Assembly (NCBI RefSeq): GCF_000336575.1
Contig: NZ_AOPO01000005.1
Location: forward strand, 186,001 to 250,000
Length of the DNA: 64,000 nt
Direction of reading: 5' to 3'
Source of the DNA: Vreelandella titanicae BH1
GTDB taxonomy: Bacteria; Pseudomonadota; Gammaproteobacteria; Pseudomonadales; Halomonadaceae
Shown: positions 8,169 through 17,147 of the stretch, in pieces
Layout: every line of letters begins with the position of its first letter
Position numbering within the stretch: the first letter of the stretch is position 1
Notes under the pieces: generated by a model
Database searches by the model: none
What the model saw: the letters and a program-made list of their open reading frames with translations, nothing else
What the model was told of the DNA's origin: nothing
Program-made: the position numbers and the translations under genes

Positions 8169-9439
8169 TTACAACCGGTGGACGGTTAACGCTAGGTTGG
8201 GGGCTAAGGGCAACCGTGGCAGCAACGTGGACTGGTAGGCATGGTAGAGATCGGGTTTGACGTCGCCTTCGGCGGGGTCGATCTGCAACTCACCGCTGAG
8301 CTCCTGGTACCAGCCGCCCCGTTTACGATCGATAAAGAGGGTGTCGATCGCATCCCAGAGTTGCCGATACCAGTGCTCGTAGTGGGCCTCGCCGGTGCGC
8401 TGTAGGAACGCGGCCGCCGCGCCCGCCGCCTTGGCGTGGGTCCAGTGGCGTCGCCGCAGGGAGTGCGGGTTACCCTCCCAATCGACGGTATATACCAGCC
8501 CCGGGGCGCCGTCGGTATTCCAGCCGTCGCGCAGGCTGGCGTCAAATAGCGCCGCAGCGTCGGTGAACAGCCAGGCAGGAACCGTTCGGCCGCGGGATTG
8601 CAGCGATGCTTCCAGGTGCAGCATCAAACGCGACCACTCAAAGCCGTGCCCCGGCGTAGCGCCATAGGGGTAGAAGCCGTCGTCAGGGCGGTCGGCGTTG
8701 TGTTCCGGCCACTCCGACCAGTCGCCGTGAAAATGCTCGAGGATGCGGTATTCCCGGGGAGTCGCGTGGCGGTGAATCAGTCGTTCGACGATGGCCAGCG
8801 CCCGATCAAGCCACAGCGGTTCGTCGCGCACATCGGCTAGCGCCAAGCACAGCTCTACGCCGTGCATGTTGCTGTTACCGCCGCGGTAGTCGCTCAGTTC
8901 GCTCCAGTCCTGACTGAAACTCTCGACGAAAGCTTGCTCATCCATCGACCAGAAGCGGGTGTCGATCACCCCAATGGCCTCTTCGAGCAGAGCAGCCGCG
9001 CCGGGAATATCGGCGTGGGTCGCAGTGGCGGCACCGAGGGCGACGAAGTGATGGATATAGCACTGCTTGGTGCGGTCGTCGCTGGTGGCGGGGTCGGCGC
9101 CGAACCAGCCGCCGTGTTGCTCGTCGTGCAGCTTACCTTCCAACGCGCGAATAGCATGCTCGGCCAGCGCGGCAGCGCCCGGCACGCCCTGTAGCGCTGC
9201 TAAGGCACAACTATGCGCCATGCGCGCGGTAAGCATGGTGTCGGCCACGGCGTCGTCGGGTATGCGCCCGTCACCATCGAGCGGTGCGAAGCCGCCGGAG
9301 TCCAGTCGCGCCTGGCGGTGGAACTCAAACAGCGCGAGCCCTTCGCGGGTCAGCCAGAAGGGTGGGTGGCGCTATCGAGCCAGCGCCGGGGCTTTTGATC
9401 GGTGTCATGGGGCTTTGTGCCGTGGTTCATTGCATCCAT
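8169..9439 (-). pseudogene. AGE-family sugar epimerase/isomerase with an N-terminal frameshift
   Basis: The long frame (to 9248) has the (alpha/alpha)6-barrel features of N-acylglucosamine 2-epimerase/YihS-like enzymes: GGWFGADPATSDDRTKQCYIHH is replaced in part, then YRGGNSNMHG, HFHGDWSEWPEHN, YPYGATPGHGFEWSRL and RRHWTHAKAAG. Upstream, another frame starts ATG (9439) and reads PRRWLDSATHP; one C missing near 9360-9362 breaks it before FWLTREGLALFEFHRQARLD. Repairing that base gives about 422 residues, near the usual 390-420. Family members interconvert aldoses and ketoses. As written the full protein cannot be made; a shorter start at 9248 would lose part of the barrel. Confidence 0.7.
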
Positions 9440-9468
9440 ATCCTTATGTGATCAAGAGGGCGCTCGCC

Positions 9469-9588
9469 TCAGCCATTGACGATGGTGCCACCGTTGGGGT
9501 GGATCGTTTGGCCGCTGACGAAGGCGGCCTTGCTACCGGGCAGTGTCTGCGACTGGGCGTGGATCCTGAGCTTGCTAACAATATTCAC
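9469..9588 (-). pseudogene. C-terminal remnant of a short-chain dehydrogenase (SDR)
   Basis: The minus strand reads LPGSKAAFVSGQTIHPNGGT and then IVNG with a stop. The ending 'xxFVTGQTIHPNGGxxxx' is the standard C-terminus of classical SDR proteins. Only about 25 residues are recognisable. A GTG with a GGAGG-like site at 9588 opens the same frame, but this is probably chance. It sits just upstream of the broken epimerase gene. Confidence 0.5.
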
Positions 9589-9640
9589 CTCCGTGTGATG
9601 CGTGAAGGCACGGCAACAGGCTGCGCCTGCATCCAACGTA

Positions 9641-9667
9641 GACCTTGATCTATATCATCACAAGGTC
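9641..9667. promoter_or_regulatory. Spaced inverted repeat, possible operator
   Basis: GACCTTG and CAAGGTC are perfect seven-base arms separated by 13 bases. GACCTTG-type arms are common in MerR-family operators, but no intact MerR gene lies next to it. It may be the leftover promoter of the decayed SDR gene on the minus strand. The 9668-9820 stretch that follows shows nothing else. Confidence 0.35.
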
Positions 9668-9820
9668 GATGATCTCTTGAAGGCTATGCGCGTTGCGTCG
9701 CTCAGGTGTGCGGATCGAAAGTAACCGTTCGCTTTGAGACTGATTAGTTCCAAAACCTAACAAGCCTGTTGAGCGACATTAGTCGCCCAAGTCCTAATTA
9801 TTATTTACTGGATATGTTTC

Positions 9821-9991
9821 ATGGCGAAGAAAGTAGTTATGTTTGAATACGAGAAAGAAACCAAAAACAGCGTTCGCTATAAAGAAGTGCCTGATGAAGG
9901 AACGGCGCCTATCGTGGGCACTCTGTATGTTCAGAAATGGTTTGCTGGCGATAGCAAATCAATTGAGGTAACGATAGACAAAAAAGACTAG
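9821..9991 (+). CDS. Small conserved-looking protein of unknown function (56 residues)
   Basis: The ATG-started frame encodes 56 residues: MAKKVVMFEYEKETKNSVRY, then a VPDEGTAPIVGTLYVQKWF segment and a basic-acidic end IEVTIDKKD. The pattern 'FEKETKNxxRYxEV...GTLYxxK...SxExTI' is one I associate with small uncharacterised bacterial proteins predicted to fold as a small beta-rich domain. No strong ribosome site is seen before the ATG, but the codon use and length fit a real gene. The gene stands alone, upstream of modF on the opposite strand. Confidence 0.6.
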   Translation: MAKKVVMFEYEKETKNSVRYKEVPDEGTAPIVGTLYVQKWFAGDSKSIEVTIDKKD

Positions 9992-10039
9992 CTGGCTGGC
10001 CATTTTTCAGTATAGTTAATGATCTTAACTATTTGAAAA

Positions 10040-11512
10040 TTAGTTATTTTTCTCCAGTCCTAAATAATGCTCTATGCCTGTTATCTGATCTTCCGCGTGG
10101 TGGTTGACGTAGAGCACGGTGGTTTCTGAGCCCTGGCAGATTTTCTCGATCAGGGCGAGGACCAGTTGGCGGTTTATGTCGTCCAGGCCAAGGCAAGGTT
10201 CATCTAGAATCAACAGGGGCGGATGTTTGACCATGGCGCGGGCAATGAGTAGCAGGCGCTGGTCGCCGTACGAGAGTTTGTTAAACGGCTGGTCGGCGCG
10301 GTCTTGCATGCCCAGTATTTCGAGCCATTGGTCGGCAATTTTTTTCTGGCTGTCAGTGGGCTTGGTGTACATGCCGATGCTGTCGTAGAAACCGGAAATA
10401 ATCACGTTTTTGCAGCTGGTGCTAACCCGGTATTCCCACTGCAGGTTAGTGGATACATAGCCGATAAACTGTTTAATCTGCCAGATGCTTTCGCCGTTAC
10501 CGCGCTGGAAACCAAACACGAAAATATCGTTGGTATAGCACTGCGGATGATCGCCGGTGATCAACGATAAAACGCAGGTTTTGCCGCTACCGTTAGGGCC
10601 GCTCAGTTGCCAATGCTGGCCCCGTTCTATCGTCCAATCGAGCTTATCGACAATCACGGTGTCGCCGTATTGGATGGTCGCTTGCGTTAGTTTTACTAAT
10701 GGCTGGCTCGGGTCGAGAGTGGGTAGCTTATTGGTGGGGTCGGCCTCCGGCACGCTTAGGTCAGTGGTTTTCAAATGCAGTAACTGGTAGAGCTCATTGA
10801 AGGCGGCGTCGTCCTGACGGTCTACCGTGAGCTTCAAGCGGCCTTTGTCGCCACTCTGTTTATCCCCACGCTCTTTGTCTAGATAGGCCACATGGGTTAT
10901 GAAGTCCGGCATTTCATCAAAGCGATTCAACACCATGGCCATGGGAACGGTGTCGATGATAGACGCTAGATGTGCTTGAAGCATGGCGAGGGTATCGACA
11001 TCCAGGCCATCGAAGGGCTCGTCTAAAATAAGTAAATCAGGCTTGTTGGCCAGCGCGCGAATCAACATGACTTTGCGCGTTTCGCCGGTGGAAAGTTTAC
11101 GAAACGCGCGATCGAGCAGTTTCCCTAGGCCAAATTTTTCGACCAGGGATTGGGCAAGTTCAGTGTCTTGGCAATGGTCGAAAATCATTTCACTGACGGG
11201 AGTGCCGAGTGAAATGACGTCCATAATGTCGGCGTCGTCTTTCTTCAACTCTTGGGCGATGAGCTCTGCCTGGGCTTCAAAAGAGACGATTTCCACGTTG
11301 TTGGGAAGGCCTTGAATGCTTCCGCTCTGAATGTCACCCATGCCCGCGAGCGCAGCCGCTAGGGCGGATTTACCCGCGCCATTGGGGCCAGTGATAACCC
11401 AATGTTGTTCTGACGTAATGGTCCAATCAATCTCGCTTAGCGTGAAGCGATCATCAAAGCTAACCGTCGCTTTTGATAGGTGGATATTGTCTAGGAGGGG
11501 TAACGGATCCAT
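10040..11512 (-). CDS. modF: ModF-like double ATP-binding cassette protein
   Basis: The protein is 490 residues, the length of E. coli ModF, with two ABC domains. Domain 1 has Walker A at 42-49 (GPNGAGKS), signature LSTGE at 140-144 and Walker B LILDEP at 161-166. Domain 2 has Walker A at 305-312 (GPNGSGKT), signature LSYGD at 413-417, Walker B LILDEP at 434-439 and a histidine switch at 471. There is no membrane part. ModF is named for its place near molybdate transport genes but its role is not settled. The ATG at 11512 is chosen for the AAGGAAG site before it. Here it follows ilvC, separated by a terminator. Confidence 0.88.
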   Translation of the reverse strand: MDPLPLLDNIHLSKATVSFDDRFTLSEIDWTITSEQHWVITGPNGAGKSALAAALAGMGDIQSGSIQGLPNNVEIVSFEAQAELIAQELKKDDADIMDVISLGTPVSEMIFDHCQDTELAQSLVEKFGLGKLLDRAFRKLSTGETRKVMLIRALANKPDLLILDEPFDGLDVDTLAMLQAHLASIIDTVPMAMVLNRFDEMPDFITHVAYLDKERGDKQSGDKGRLKLTVDRQDDAAFNELYQLLHLKTTDLSVPEADPTNKLPTLDPSQPLVKLTQATIQYGDTVIVDKLDWTIERGQHWQLSGPNGSGKTCVLSLITGDHPQCYTNDIFVFGFQRGNGESIWQIKQFIGYVSTNLQWEYRVSTSCKNVIISGFYDSIGMYTKPTDSQKKIADQWLEILGMQDRADQPFNKLSYGDQRLLLIARAMVKHPPLLILDEPCLGLDDINRQLVLALIEKICQGSETTVLYVNHHAEDQITGIEHYLGLEKNN

Positions 11513-11560
11513 TACAGTCTTCCTTACGTTGTCCGATAGAAGTTGTTCGAGACAGGAGCT

Positions 11561-11601
11561 AAAAAAGCCGAGCATATCGTGATGATATCTCGGCTTTTTT
11601 T
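11561..11601 (-). terminator. Rho-independent terminator after ilvC
   Basis: A long hairpin with arms AAAAAAGCCGAG and CTCGGCTTTTTT, extended inward by ATATC/GATAT, lies between the ilvC stop and the modF start. It has T-runs on both strands. By position it ends ilvC transcription on the minus strand and separates it from modF. Confidence 0.85.
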
Positions 11602-11649
11602 GATGGCTTAGGTTTTGATAACCTGAACGTCTATCGTTTAATCAGGCAA

Positions 11650-13122
11650 TTAAACGATTTTTTTCATGTCAGCCATATAGCCACGAAGAACCGAGCCAAC
11701 GGCTTCTACGGGGTGTGAACGAAGGGCGGTGTTAACTTCGATCAAGCGTGCGTTATCAACGCCGTTGTCGTCTAGCGAAAGCCCTTTACCGATCACGTCG
11801 GATTTGATGCCTTTCATAAAGTCTGCTAGCAACGGCACGCAGGCGTGGTTGTAGAGGTAGCAACCGTATTCCGCCGTATCAGAGATAGTCGCGTTCATTT
11901 CGTACAATTTCTTACGCGCGATGGTGTTCGCGATGAGCGGCGTTTCGTGTAGCGACTCGTAGTAAGCCGATTCAGCGATGATGCCCGCCGCTGTCATGGT
12001 TTCGAAAGCAAGTTCAACGCCGGCTTTCACCATAGCGACCATCAAAATGCCGTTGTCGAAGAACTCTTGCTCAGAGATTTCTACATCGCCAGCGGGTGTT
12101 TTCTCGAAGTTCGTTTCAGCCGTTTCTGCACGCCATTTTAGAAGATTCGCATCATCGTTCGCCCAGTCTTCCATCATCGTTTTAGAGAAGTGGCCACTCA
12201 TGATGTCGTCTTGGTGCTTGTTGTACAGCGGACGCATGATGTCTTTTAACTCTTCAGAAAGATCGAACGCTTTGATCTTTGCTGGGTTAGAAAGACGATC
12301 TAGCATGTTCGTCACGCCGCCGTACTTCAGCGCTTCGGTGACTGTTTCCCAGCCGTATTGAATCAAACGTGAGGCATAGCCCGGGTCGATACCTTCTTCG
12401 ACCATCTTGTCGAAGCAAAGCAGGGAACCCGTTTGCAGCATGCCGCAAAGGATCGTTTGCTCACCCATCAGGTCGGATTTAACTTCCGCGATGAAAGAGG
12501 ACATCAGCACGCCCGCTTTATGGCCGCCAGTACCTACTGCGTAAGCTTTGGCGAGCGCAAGGCCTTCGCCTTTGGGGTCATTGTCTTCATGCACAGCGAT
12601 CAAGGTGGGAACACCGAAACCACGCACGTATTCAGCGCGAACTTCAGAACCAGGGCACTTCGGTGCCACCATGATGACAGTTAAGTCGTCGCGAATTTTC
12701 ATGCCTTCTTCTACGATATTGAAACCGTGAGAGTAAGACAGACAAGCGCCTTCCTTCATCAGCGGCATCACCGTGTTCACTACTGAGGTGTGCTGCTTAT
12801 CAGGGGTGAGGTTCAAAACAACGTCTGCGGTTGGGATCAACTCTTCGTAAGTACCCACCACAAAACCGTTTTCAGTGGCGTTTTTCCAGGACTGGCGCTT
12901 TTGCTCAATGGCTTCAGGACGCAGTGCATAAGAAACATCTAGGCCGCTGTCACGTAGGTTCAAACCTTGGTTAAGGCCTTGTGCGCCACAGCCGATAACC
13001 ACCATTTTTTTGCCTTTTAGCGCTTCGACGCCATCAGCAAACTCAGCGGTGTGCATGAAGCGGCATTGCGCTAGCTGAGCCAATTGCTCGCGTAGCGGTA
13101 ACGTATTGAAATAGTTAGCCAT
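11650..13122 (-). CDS. ilvC: Ketol-acid reductoisomerase, class II (long form)
   Basis: The 491-residue protein matches the length and sequence character of E. coli IlvC throughout: [14 protein letters not shown] at the start, the NADPH-binding loop [19 protein letters not shown] (about 45-63), [22 protein letters not shown] [41 protein letters not shown] and the duplicated C-terminal knotted domain with ISDTAEYG. It converts 2-acetolactate and 2-aceto-2-hydroxybutyrate to dihydroxy acids in branched-chain amino acid synthesis. The start at 13122 has AGGA eight bases upstream. It is divergent from ilvY, its expected activator. Confidence 0.97.
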   Translation of the reverse strand: MANYFNTLPLREQLAQLAQCRFMHTAEFADGVEALKGKKMVVIGCGAQGLNQGLNLRDSGLDVSYALRPEAIEQKRQSWKNATENGFVVGTYEELIPTADVVLNLTPDKQHTSVVNTVMPLMKEGACLSYSHGFNIVEEGMKIRDDLTVIMVAPKCPGSEVRAEYVRGFGVPTLIAVHEDNDPKGEGLALAKAYAVGTGGHKAGVLMSSFIAEVKSDLMGEQTILCGMLQTGSLLCFDKMVEEGIDPGYASRLIQYGWETVTEALKYGGVTNMLDRLSNPAKIKAFDLSEELKDIMRPLYNKHQDDIMSGHFSKTMMEDWANDDANLLKWRAETAETNFEKTPAGDVEISEQEFFDNGILMVAMVKAGVELAFETMTAAGIIAESAYYESLHETPLIANTIARKKLYEMNATISDTAEYGCYLYNHACVPLLADFMKGIKSDVIGKGLSLDDNGVDNARLIEVNTALRSHPVEAVGSVLRGYMADMKKIV

Positions 13123-13270
13123 CGTTAGCATCCTAATTTTATGATCAATGTGTCGGTGTAAGGTACACCGATATTAAAAAGGTGACACCGTCGCTAGGGG
13201 GAAACGCTAGCGCCATGTCAGTAAGAGCATGTGATGAGAGGTAATGTATAGAAGAGTGACTCTTTCTTAA

Positions 13271-13287
13271 ATTGATATATTTGCAAT
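13271..13287. promoter_or_regulatory. Candidate IlvY operator between ilvC and ilvY
   Basis: ATTG-N9-CAAT (ATTGATATATTTGCAAT) is a perfect interrupted dyad in the 240-base gap between the divergent ilvC and ilvY genes. IlvY is a LysR protein that binds tandem dyads in this gap in enterobacteria. The assignment here rests on position and symmetry only. Confidence 0.5.
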
Positions 13288-13365
13288 AACACGTCCCATT
13301 TTTCGCAACTGTCGGTTAGTATTCGGACATCGCCACAAGCGCAGTCGCGGAGCGTCGGTCTTATT

Positions 13366-14244
13366 ATGAATATTAAACTTTTAAAACAATTCCTTGCCCT
13401 GGCAGAAACGCTGCATTTCGGACGCGCCAGCGATGAGTGTCATATCAGCATTTCTGCGCTGTCGCGCAACATTCGTCATTTAGAAGACGAGCTGGGTGTA
13501 CCGCTGTTTAATCGCGACAATCGAACCGTGGCATTGACCCAGGAAGGCCAGAAATTTCTTAAATACGCGCGCGATACCAGCAGCCAGTGGAACTTGATCC
13601 GCCATGAGTTAACTGACAACTCTGATCAATTAAGCGGTGAAATCAGCTTGTACGGTTCAGTCACCGCGAGCTACAGTTTTCTGTACGAGCTGCTGCGTCG
13701 CTTTCGTATCGCCTATCCTGCGATTGAAATAAAGCTGCGCACGGGGGATCCAGAACACGCGATTGCGCATGTTCTGGACGGTAAAGAAGACCTCAGCATC
13801 GCGGCACGCCCCGCAAACTTACCTCGCGGGTTAGCATTCAAGCCCATTGCCACATCGCCTTTGTTATTTATCGCACCACTTGAGCAGCAAGTGCCAAATA
13901 TTCCCACGACCTCGCCAACCGCACCCGGAGAGTGGGCGAATATCCCGATGATTTTATCTGAAAGCGGTGTCTCAAGAACTCGCGTGGACGAATGGTTTCG
14001 CCAACGCGATATTGCCCCGCGCATTTATGCACAGGTCACGGGCAATGAGGCGATTGTAAGTATGGTGAGCTTGGGCTTCGGCATTGGCGTAGTGCCAAAA
14101 ATTGTGCTCGATAACAGCCCATTGAAGGATCGTATTCGGGTGCTTGATGTGAAGCCTGAGCTGGAACCCTACGATATTGGCTTGTTTACGTTAAAGAAAA
14201 ACTTAAAAAACCCGCTGGTCGATGCATTTTGGAGCTTGATGTAG
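13366..14244 (+). CDS. ilvY: IlvY, LysR-family activator of ilvC
   Basis: The 292-residue LysR protein has its helix-turn-helix at about residues 1-60 (LKQFLALAETLHFGRASDEC, LSRNIRHLEDELGVPLFNRD) and an effector domain with GFGIGVVPKIVLDNSPL near the end, as in IlvY. Its divergent position beside ilvC is the conserved IlvY arrangement. In E. coli, IlvY activates ilvC in response to acetolactate or acetohydroxybutyrate and represses itself. The gene is intact. Confidence 0.93.
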   Translation: MNIKLLKQFLALAETLHFGRASDECHISISALSRNIRHLEDELGVPLFNRDNRTVALTQEGQKFLKYARDTSSQWNLIRHELTDNSDQLSGEISLYGSVTASYSFLYELLRRFRIAYPAIEIKLRTGDPEHAIAHVLDGKEDLSIAARPANLPRGLAFKPIATSPLLFIAPLEQQVPNIPTTSPTAPGEWANIPMILSESGVSRTRVDEWFRQRDIAPRIYAQVTGNEAIVSMVSLGFGIGVVPKIVLDNSPLKDRIRVLDVKPELEPYDIGLFTLKKNLKNPLVDAFWSLM

Positions 14245-14302
14245 GCCTGTAAGCCTGGATTCATAGAATAACCCCTATAAATCGATTCACTATAGGCTTG
14301 AA

Positions 14303-14464
14303 GATGGCCGAGCGGTTGAGGTGCAATTTATAGAAACACAGCATAGCGTTTAGCTCATAGAAACGTTTGAAGTTGAAGATGAATATTCAGCGGATCTGCA
14401 AAAGCAGGGTTGGCTCGGTATTCTTAACAATGTTAAGAAGCACGTTGAGAGCAAAAGCAATTAA
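14303..14464 (+). pseudogene. C-terminal remnant of an SRPBCC/AHSA1-domain protein
   Basis: The frame reads DGRAVEVQFIETQHSV, an in-frame TAG at 14351-14353, then LIETFEVEDEYSADLQKQGW and LGILNNVKKHVESK before TAA. 'VxExFxxEDxxSxxxQxxGWxxILxNxKxHVE' is the typical end of SRPBCC (START-like) proteins. The front part is missing and a stop splits the rest. It is a decayed fragment next to ilvY. Confidence 0.55.
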
Positions 14465-14466
14465 CA

Positions 14467-14790
14467 ATGGGGCTCGCCCTTGAGCGGCTGCTCCAAACAG
14501 AATGGCCTGGATATTATGGCGTAGGTAGCCCCGGTAATGCGCGCCGAGATTTTATGGCGTATTCAAACCGCAATCAATTGCCTGTCGTCCTCGTGGCATT
14601 TGTCGGCTCGGAACCTTGCGGTGTTGTAGCGCTTAAGTCAGAGTCCATCACAACACACAGACATCTTTCGCCGTGGGTGAGTGGGGTATGGTCGCACCGC
14701 AGTACCGGCGCCACGGTATTGGTGCCTGTATGGCCTCTGCCCTTGAGAAGGTAGCCCGCAACCTCGATTTCAAGGCCATCAATATCGATC
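14467..14790 (+). pseudogene. Decayed GNAT acetyltransferase
   Basis: The first frame reads EWPGYYGVGSPGNARRDFMA, VALKSESITTHRHLSPWVSG and is then lost near 14690. The next frame continues VAPQYRRHGIGACMASALEK with the acetyl-CoA loop RRHGIG and then LDFKAINI. Repairing one missing G joins them as SGVWVAPQYRRHGIG. The C-terminal strands are missing, and the frame runs into the 3' end of the opposing LysR gene. This was a GNAT N-acetyltransferase, now both frameshifted and truncated. Confidence 0.6.
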
Positions 14791-14843
14791 CCCGGCGTCA
14801 TCCTGCCCAACGCCGCTTCGGCCCTCTTCGCTTTTCCGCGAGA

Positions 14844-15713
14844 TTACAGACGATGGTCTCCGGCAAAGTCGTCTGCCAGGTGGCGCATCACCAGCTTGAT
14901 GCGTTCCACCTGGCGCAGGTCCGGGTGAGTTAGCAGCCACAGGTTCGATGTCTTGCCTGGCGGTAAAGCGAACAGGGCTTCCAGTTCTGGTCTCTGCTGA
15001 TCGTTCGGCAACAGGGCCAGGCCGTGGCCACTCTGGGCTAGTGAAGACATAGCCACCAGGTCGTCGCTGCGCGCCGACACACACTGCGCCAAATTGCGTT
15101 CCACCCAGACGAAAGCCGGTAAGTGCTGCATACCACCGCTGGCACCAATTAGGCGATGATGCTGTAAAGCGTCCAAGTCGCCCGGAAAGCCGTATTTTTC
15201 CCTGTAGGCCGCACTGCCGTAAACACTCCAACCTATAGACCGCACTTGTCGGCCAACTAGATGCTCTGGCGGAGCATCGGTAACGCGAACTGCAATGTCC
15301 GCTTGCCGACTGTTCATATTGACCTCGAGATTACTGACCAACAATTCGACCTTGATATCCGGATAGCTCCGATTGAAGTCGGCTAGATAATCCGGCAGGT
15401 ACCTGTACGCGAGATTGTTGGGCGCGGTGATCCGTACTTTACCTTTCGGCTGCACGTCGCGACCCGCAATGTGACGCTCCATATCGTTGAAGGCGCCATC
15501 GACGCGATTGGCGATATCTCTCAGCTCCTCCCCCAGAGGTGTCAGCGCATAGCCGCCGGACTGGCGTTCGAACAGACGGGAGCCCAGATCCTTCTCGAGG
15601 GTGTTCAACCGGCGAAACACGGTCGAATGGTTCACACCCAGCGCCCGAGCCGCGCCAGCCAGAGACCCCGCCTGTTCGATGGCGAGAAATATCTTCAGTG
15701 CATTCCAGTCCAT
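14844..15713 (-). CDS. LysR-family transcriptional regulator, divergent from doxX-gst
   Basis: The 289-residue protein has a LysR winged helix at about 1-60 (LKIFLAIEQAGSLAGAARAL, HSTVFRRLNTLEKDLGSRLF) and an effector domain from about 90. The 'SxAGAARALGVNHSTVxRRLxxLE' pattern places it in the AmpR/GcvA-like group with short C-termini. It is divergent from a DoxX-GST operon, with a perfect dyad at 15731-15744 between them, so it probably controls that operon. Inducer unknown. Confidence 0.9.
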   Translation of the reverse strand: MDWNALKIFLAIEQAGSLAGAARALGVNHSTVFRRLNTLEKDLGSRLFERQSGGYALTPLGEELRDIANRVDGAFNDMERHIAGRDVQPKGKVRITAPNNLAYRYLPDYLADFNRSYPDIKVELLVSNLEVNMNSRQADIAVRVTDAPPEHLVGRQVRSIGWSVYGSAAYREKYGFPGDLDALQHHRLIGASGGMQHLPAFVWVERNLAQCVSARSDDLVAMSSLAQSGHGLALLPNDQQRPELEALFALPPGKTSNLWLLTHPDLRQVERIKLVMRHLADDFAGDHRL

Positions 15714-15730
15714 CAGGGTTTTCCCAGTGT

Positions 15731-15744
15731 TTGCAAAAATGCAA
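15731..15744. promoter_or_regulatory. Inverted repeat, candidate LysR operator
   Basis: TTGCAAAAATGCAA has perfect five-base arms and contains the T-N11-A form of LysR binding boxes. It lies 18 bases upstream of the LysR start and about 85 bases upstream of doxX. Confidence 0.5.
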
Positions 15745-15827
15745 TTTTAACTTGCTGGTATCGCGAATTCCATTCGCCAGATGCAAGAGCGATATTGAAC
15801 CCGAAACCAATGCCAAGGAGAACGCAG

Positions 15828-16256
15828 ATGTTAGACAGATTAACCCCCCAACTGGCCGCCCTGATACTGCGACTATCACTCGGGTTGGTGCTTCTGGCTC
15901 ACAGCCTCTATCTGAAAATGGTGGTCTTCACTCTGCCCGGTACCGCCGAATTCTTTGACAGTGTCGGCCTGCCTGGCCTGCTGGCGTACGGGGTATTCCT
16001 GATCGAAGTCCTGGCCGGAACAGGCCTCATCGCAGGCTGGCACAGCCGGGTATGGGCATTAGCGGTAATACCCGTCTTGTTGGGCGCTACCTGGGTACAT
16101 GCCGGCAATGGCTGGCTTTTTACCAATACCGGAGGTGGCTGGGAGTACCCGTTGTTTCTGACCGCCATGGCCGTGGTTCAGCTGTGTCTGGGCGACGGAC
16201 AATATGCGCTCAACGCCCGACAATCTTTTGTTCACCACAAGGAGCCTCACCAATGA
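15828..16256 (+). CDS. DoxX-family membrane protein
   Basis: The 142-residue protein has four hydrophobic segments (about 8-28, 48-70, 73-90 and 104-120) and the DoxX features ALILRLSLGLVLLAHSLYLK, FFDSVGLPGLLAYGVFLIEV LAG and WVHAGNGWLF. DoxX proteins are small inner-membrane proteins, some linked to redox or sulfur-stress responses; the activity is not established. The ATG is preceded by AAGGAG. Its stop overlaps the start of the GST gene by four bases (ATGA), so the two are coupled. Confidence 0.87.
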   Translation: MLDRLTPQLAALILRLSLGLVLLAHSLYLKMVVFTLPGTAEFFDSVGLPGLLAYGVFLIEVLAGTGLIAGWHSRVWALAVIPVLLGATWVHAGNGWLFTNTGGGWEYPLFLTAMAVVQLCLGDGQYALNARQSFVHHKEPHQ

Positions 16257-16933
16257 GCCCAGAATTCGAACTCATCACCCATGTACTTTGCCCCTACGTA
16301 CAACGCTCGGTCATTGTGCTGCATGAGAAACAAATTCCTTACCGTCGCACGGACATCGACCTGGCCGACAAGCCGGATTGGTTCCGGCAAATTTCCCCGC
16401 TGGGAAAGGTGCCGGTACTGGTGGTCGGAGCACGGCAGTCCTTGTTCGAGTCTGCTGTGATCTGCGAATACCTGAATGAGGTTACTCCGGGCTCACTGCA
16501 TCCGGAAGATCCATTGGAGCGTGCCGATCATCGCGCCTGGATCGAATTCGGATCCGGCCTGCTGAGCAGCATCGCTCAACTCTATAACGCCCCGACACAG
16601 GAGAGGTTCAGTGCCGCGCTCGCGATGTTACGGAAGCGGCTTTTACAACTGGATGAACGGCTGGGCAATGGCCCCTATTTTTCCGGACATAACTTTCGGA
16701 TCATCGATGCCGTTTATGGCCCGATTTTCAGGTATTTTGACGTATTTGATTCGGTAATAGGGCTGGATTTGTCTCGGGAAGCGGGGAACGTTCAGCGCTG
16801 GCAAGGCCATCTGCGATCTCGCGAGTCTATCCGGCAGGCTGTCACCGTTGACTACCCTGAGCGCCTGTTGGCCTATATTCAGAACCGGGGAAGCTATATG
16901 TCCACGCTGGTAACAGGCGTGGCTCATGAGTGA
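16253..16933 (+). CDS. Glutathione S-transferase family protein
   Basis: The 226-residue protein has an N-terminal thioredoxin-like domain (HVLCPYVQRSVIVLHEKQIP, SPLGKVPVLV, then LFESAVICEYL at about 69-79) and an all-alpha C-terminal domain. The SxxLGKVPVL and ES-x-x-I motifs bind glutathione. CPY at the usual catalytic position resembles SspA or omega-like GSTs. It is coupled to doxX and presumably controlled by the divergent LysR. Substrate unknown. Confidence 0.87.
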   Translation: MSPEFELITHVLCPYVQRSVIVLHEKQIPYRRTDIDLADKPDWFRQISPLGKVPVLVVGARQSLFESAVICEYLNEVTPGSLHPEDPLERADHRAWIEFGSGLLSSIAQLYNAPTQERFSAALAMLRKRLLQLDERLGNGPYFSGHNFRIIDAVYGPIFRYFDVFDSVIGLDLSREAGNVQRWQGHLRSRESIRQAVTVDYPERLLAYIQNRGSYMSTLVTGVAHE

Positions 16934-17042
16934 TTGGGAACTTGCCAGGTCTTATGACTATATTGAGGATGCCGGACACTTGATTATTGAAGAGACGCCT
17001 GATGAATTGGTAAAGGAAATTCTGGATTTCACTCAGGCTTAG
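16926..17042 (+). pseudogene. C-terminal remnant of an alpha/beta hydrolase
   Basis: The frame reads YDYIEDAGHLIIEETPDELV and KEILDFTQA then TAG. 'xxxGAGHxxxxExPxxxxxxIxxF' is the catalytic-histidine segment and last helix of alpha/beta hydrolases. About 30 residues remain; the nucleophile and oxyanion parts are gone. The frame overlaps the last bases of the GST gene, so it is a scar left where the GST module joined older sequence. Confidence 0.5.
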
Positions 17043-17045
17043 AAA

Positions 17046-17147
17046 TACGTTGTTAAGAAAAAATTATTTCAAATTCCTAGTGACTGGAAAGTTGATGAAA
17101 AATTATTAAGAGATCTAGTAATAGCTCGGCTTGCTGAGCTGGAATGA
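17046..17147 (+). pseudogene. C-terminal remnant of a DUF1801-type protein
   Basis: The frame reads YVVKKKLFQIPSDWKVDEKL and LRDLVIARLAELE then TGA. The pattern 'Kx(T/L)xQIPxDWxVDExLLxxxVxxRxxE' is how DUF1801 (YdhG-like) proteins end. It follows the hydrolase remnant with no gap and is AT-rich compared with the GST gene. Confidence 0.45.

Noticed and set aside
9201..9648. Plus-strand open frame over the epimerase start and SDR remnant
   Set aside because: The opposite strand carries clear homology (FHRQARLDSGG, FVSGQTIHPNGG); the plus frame has none.
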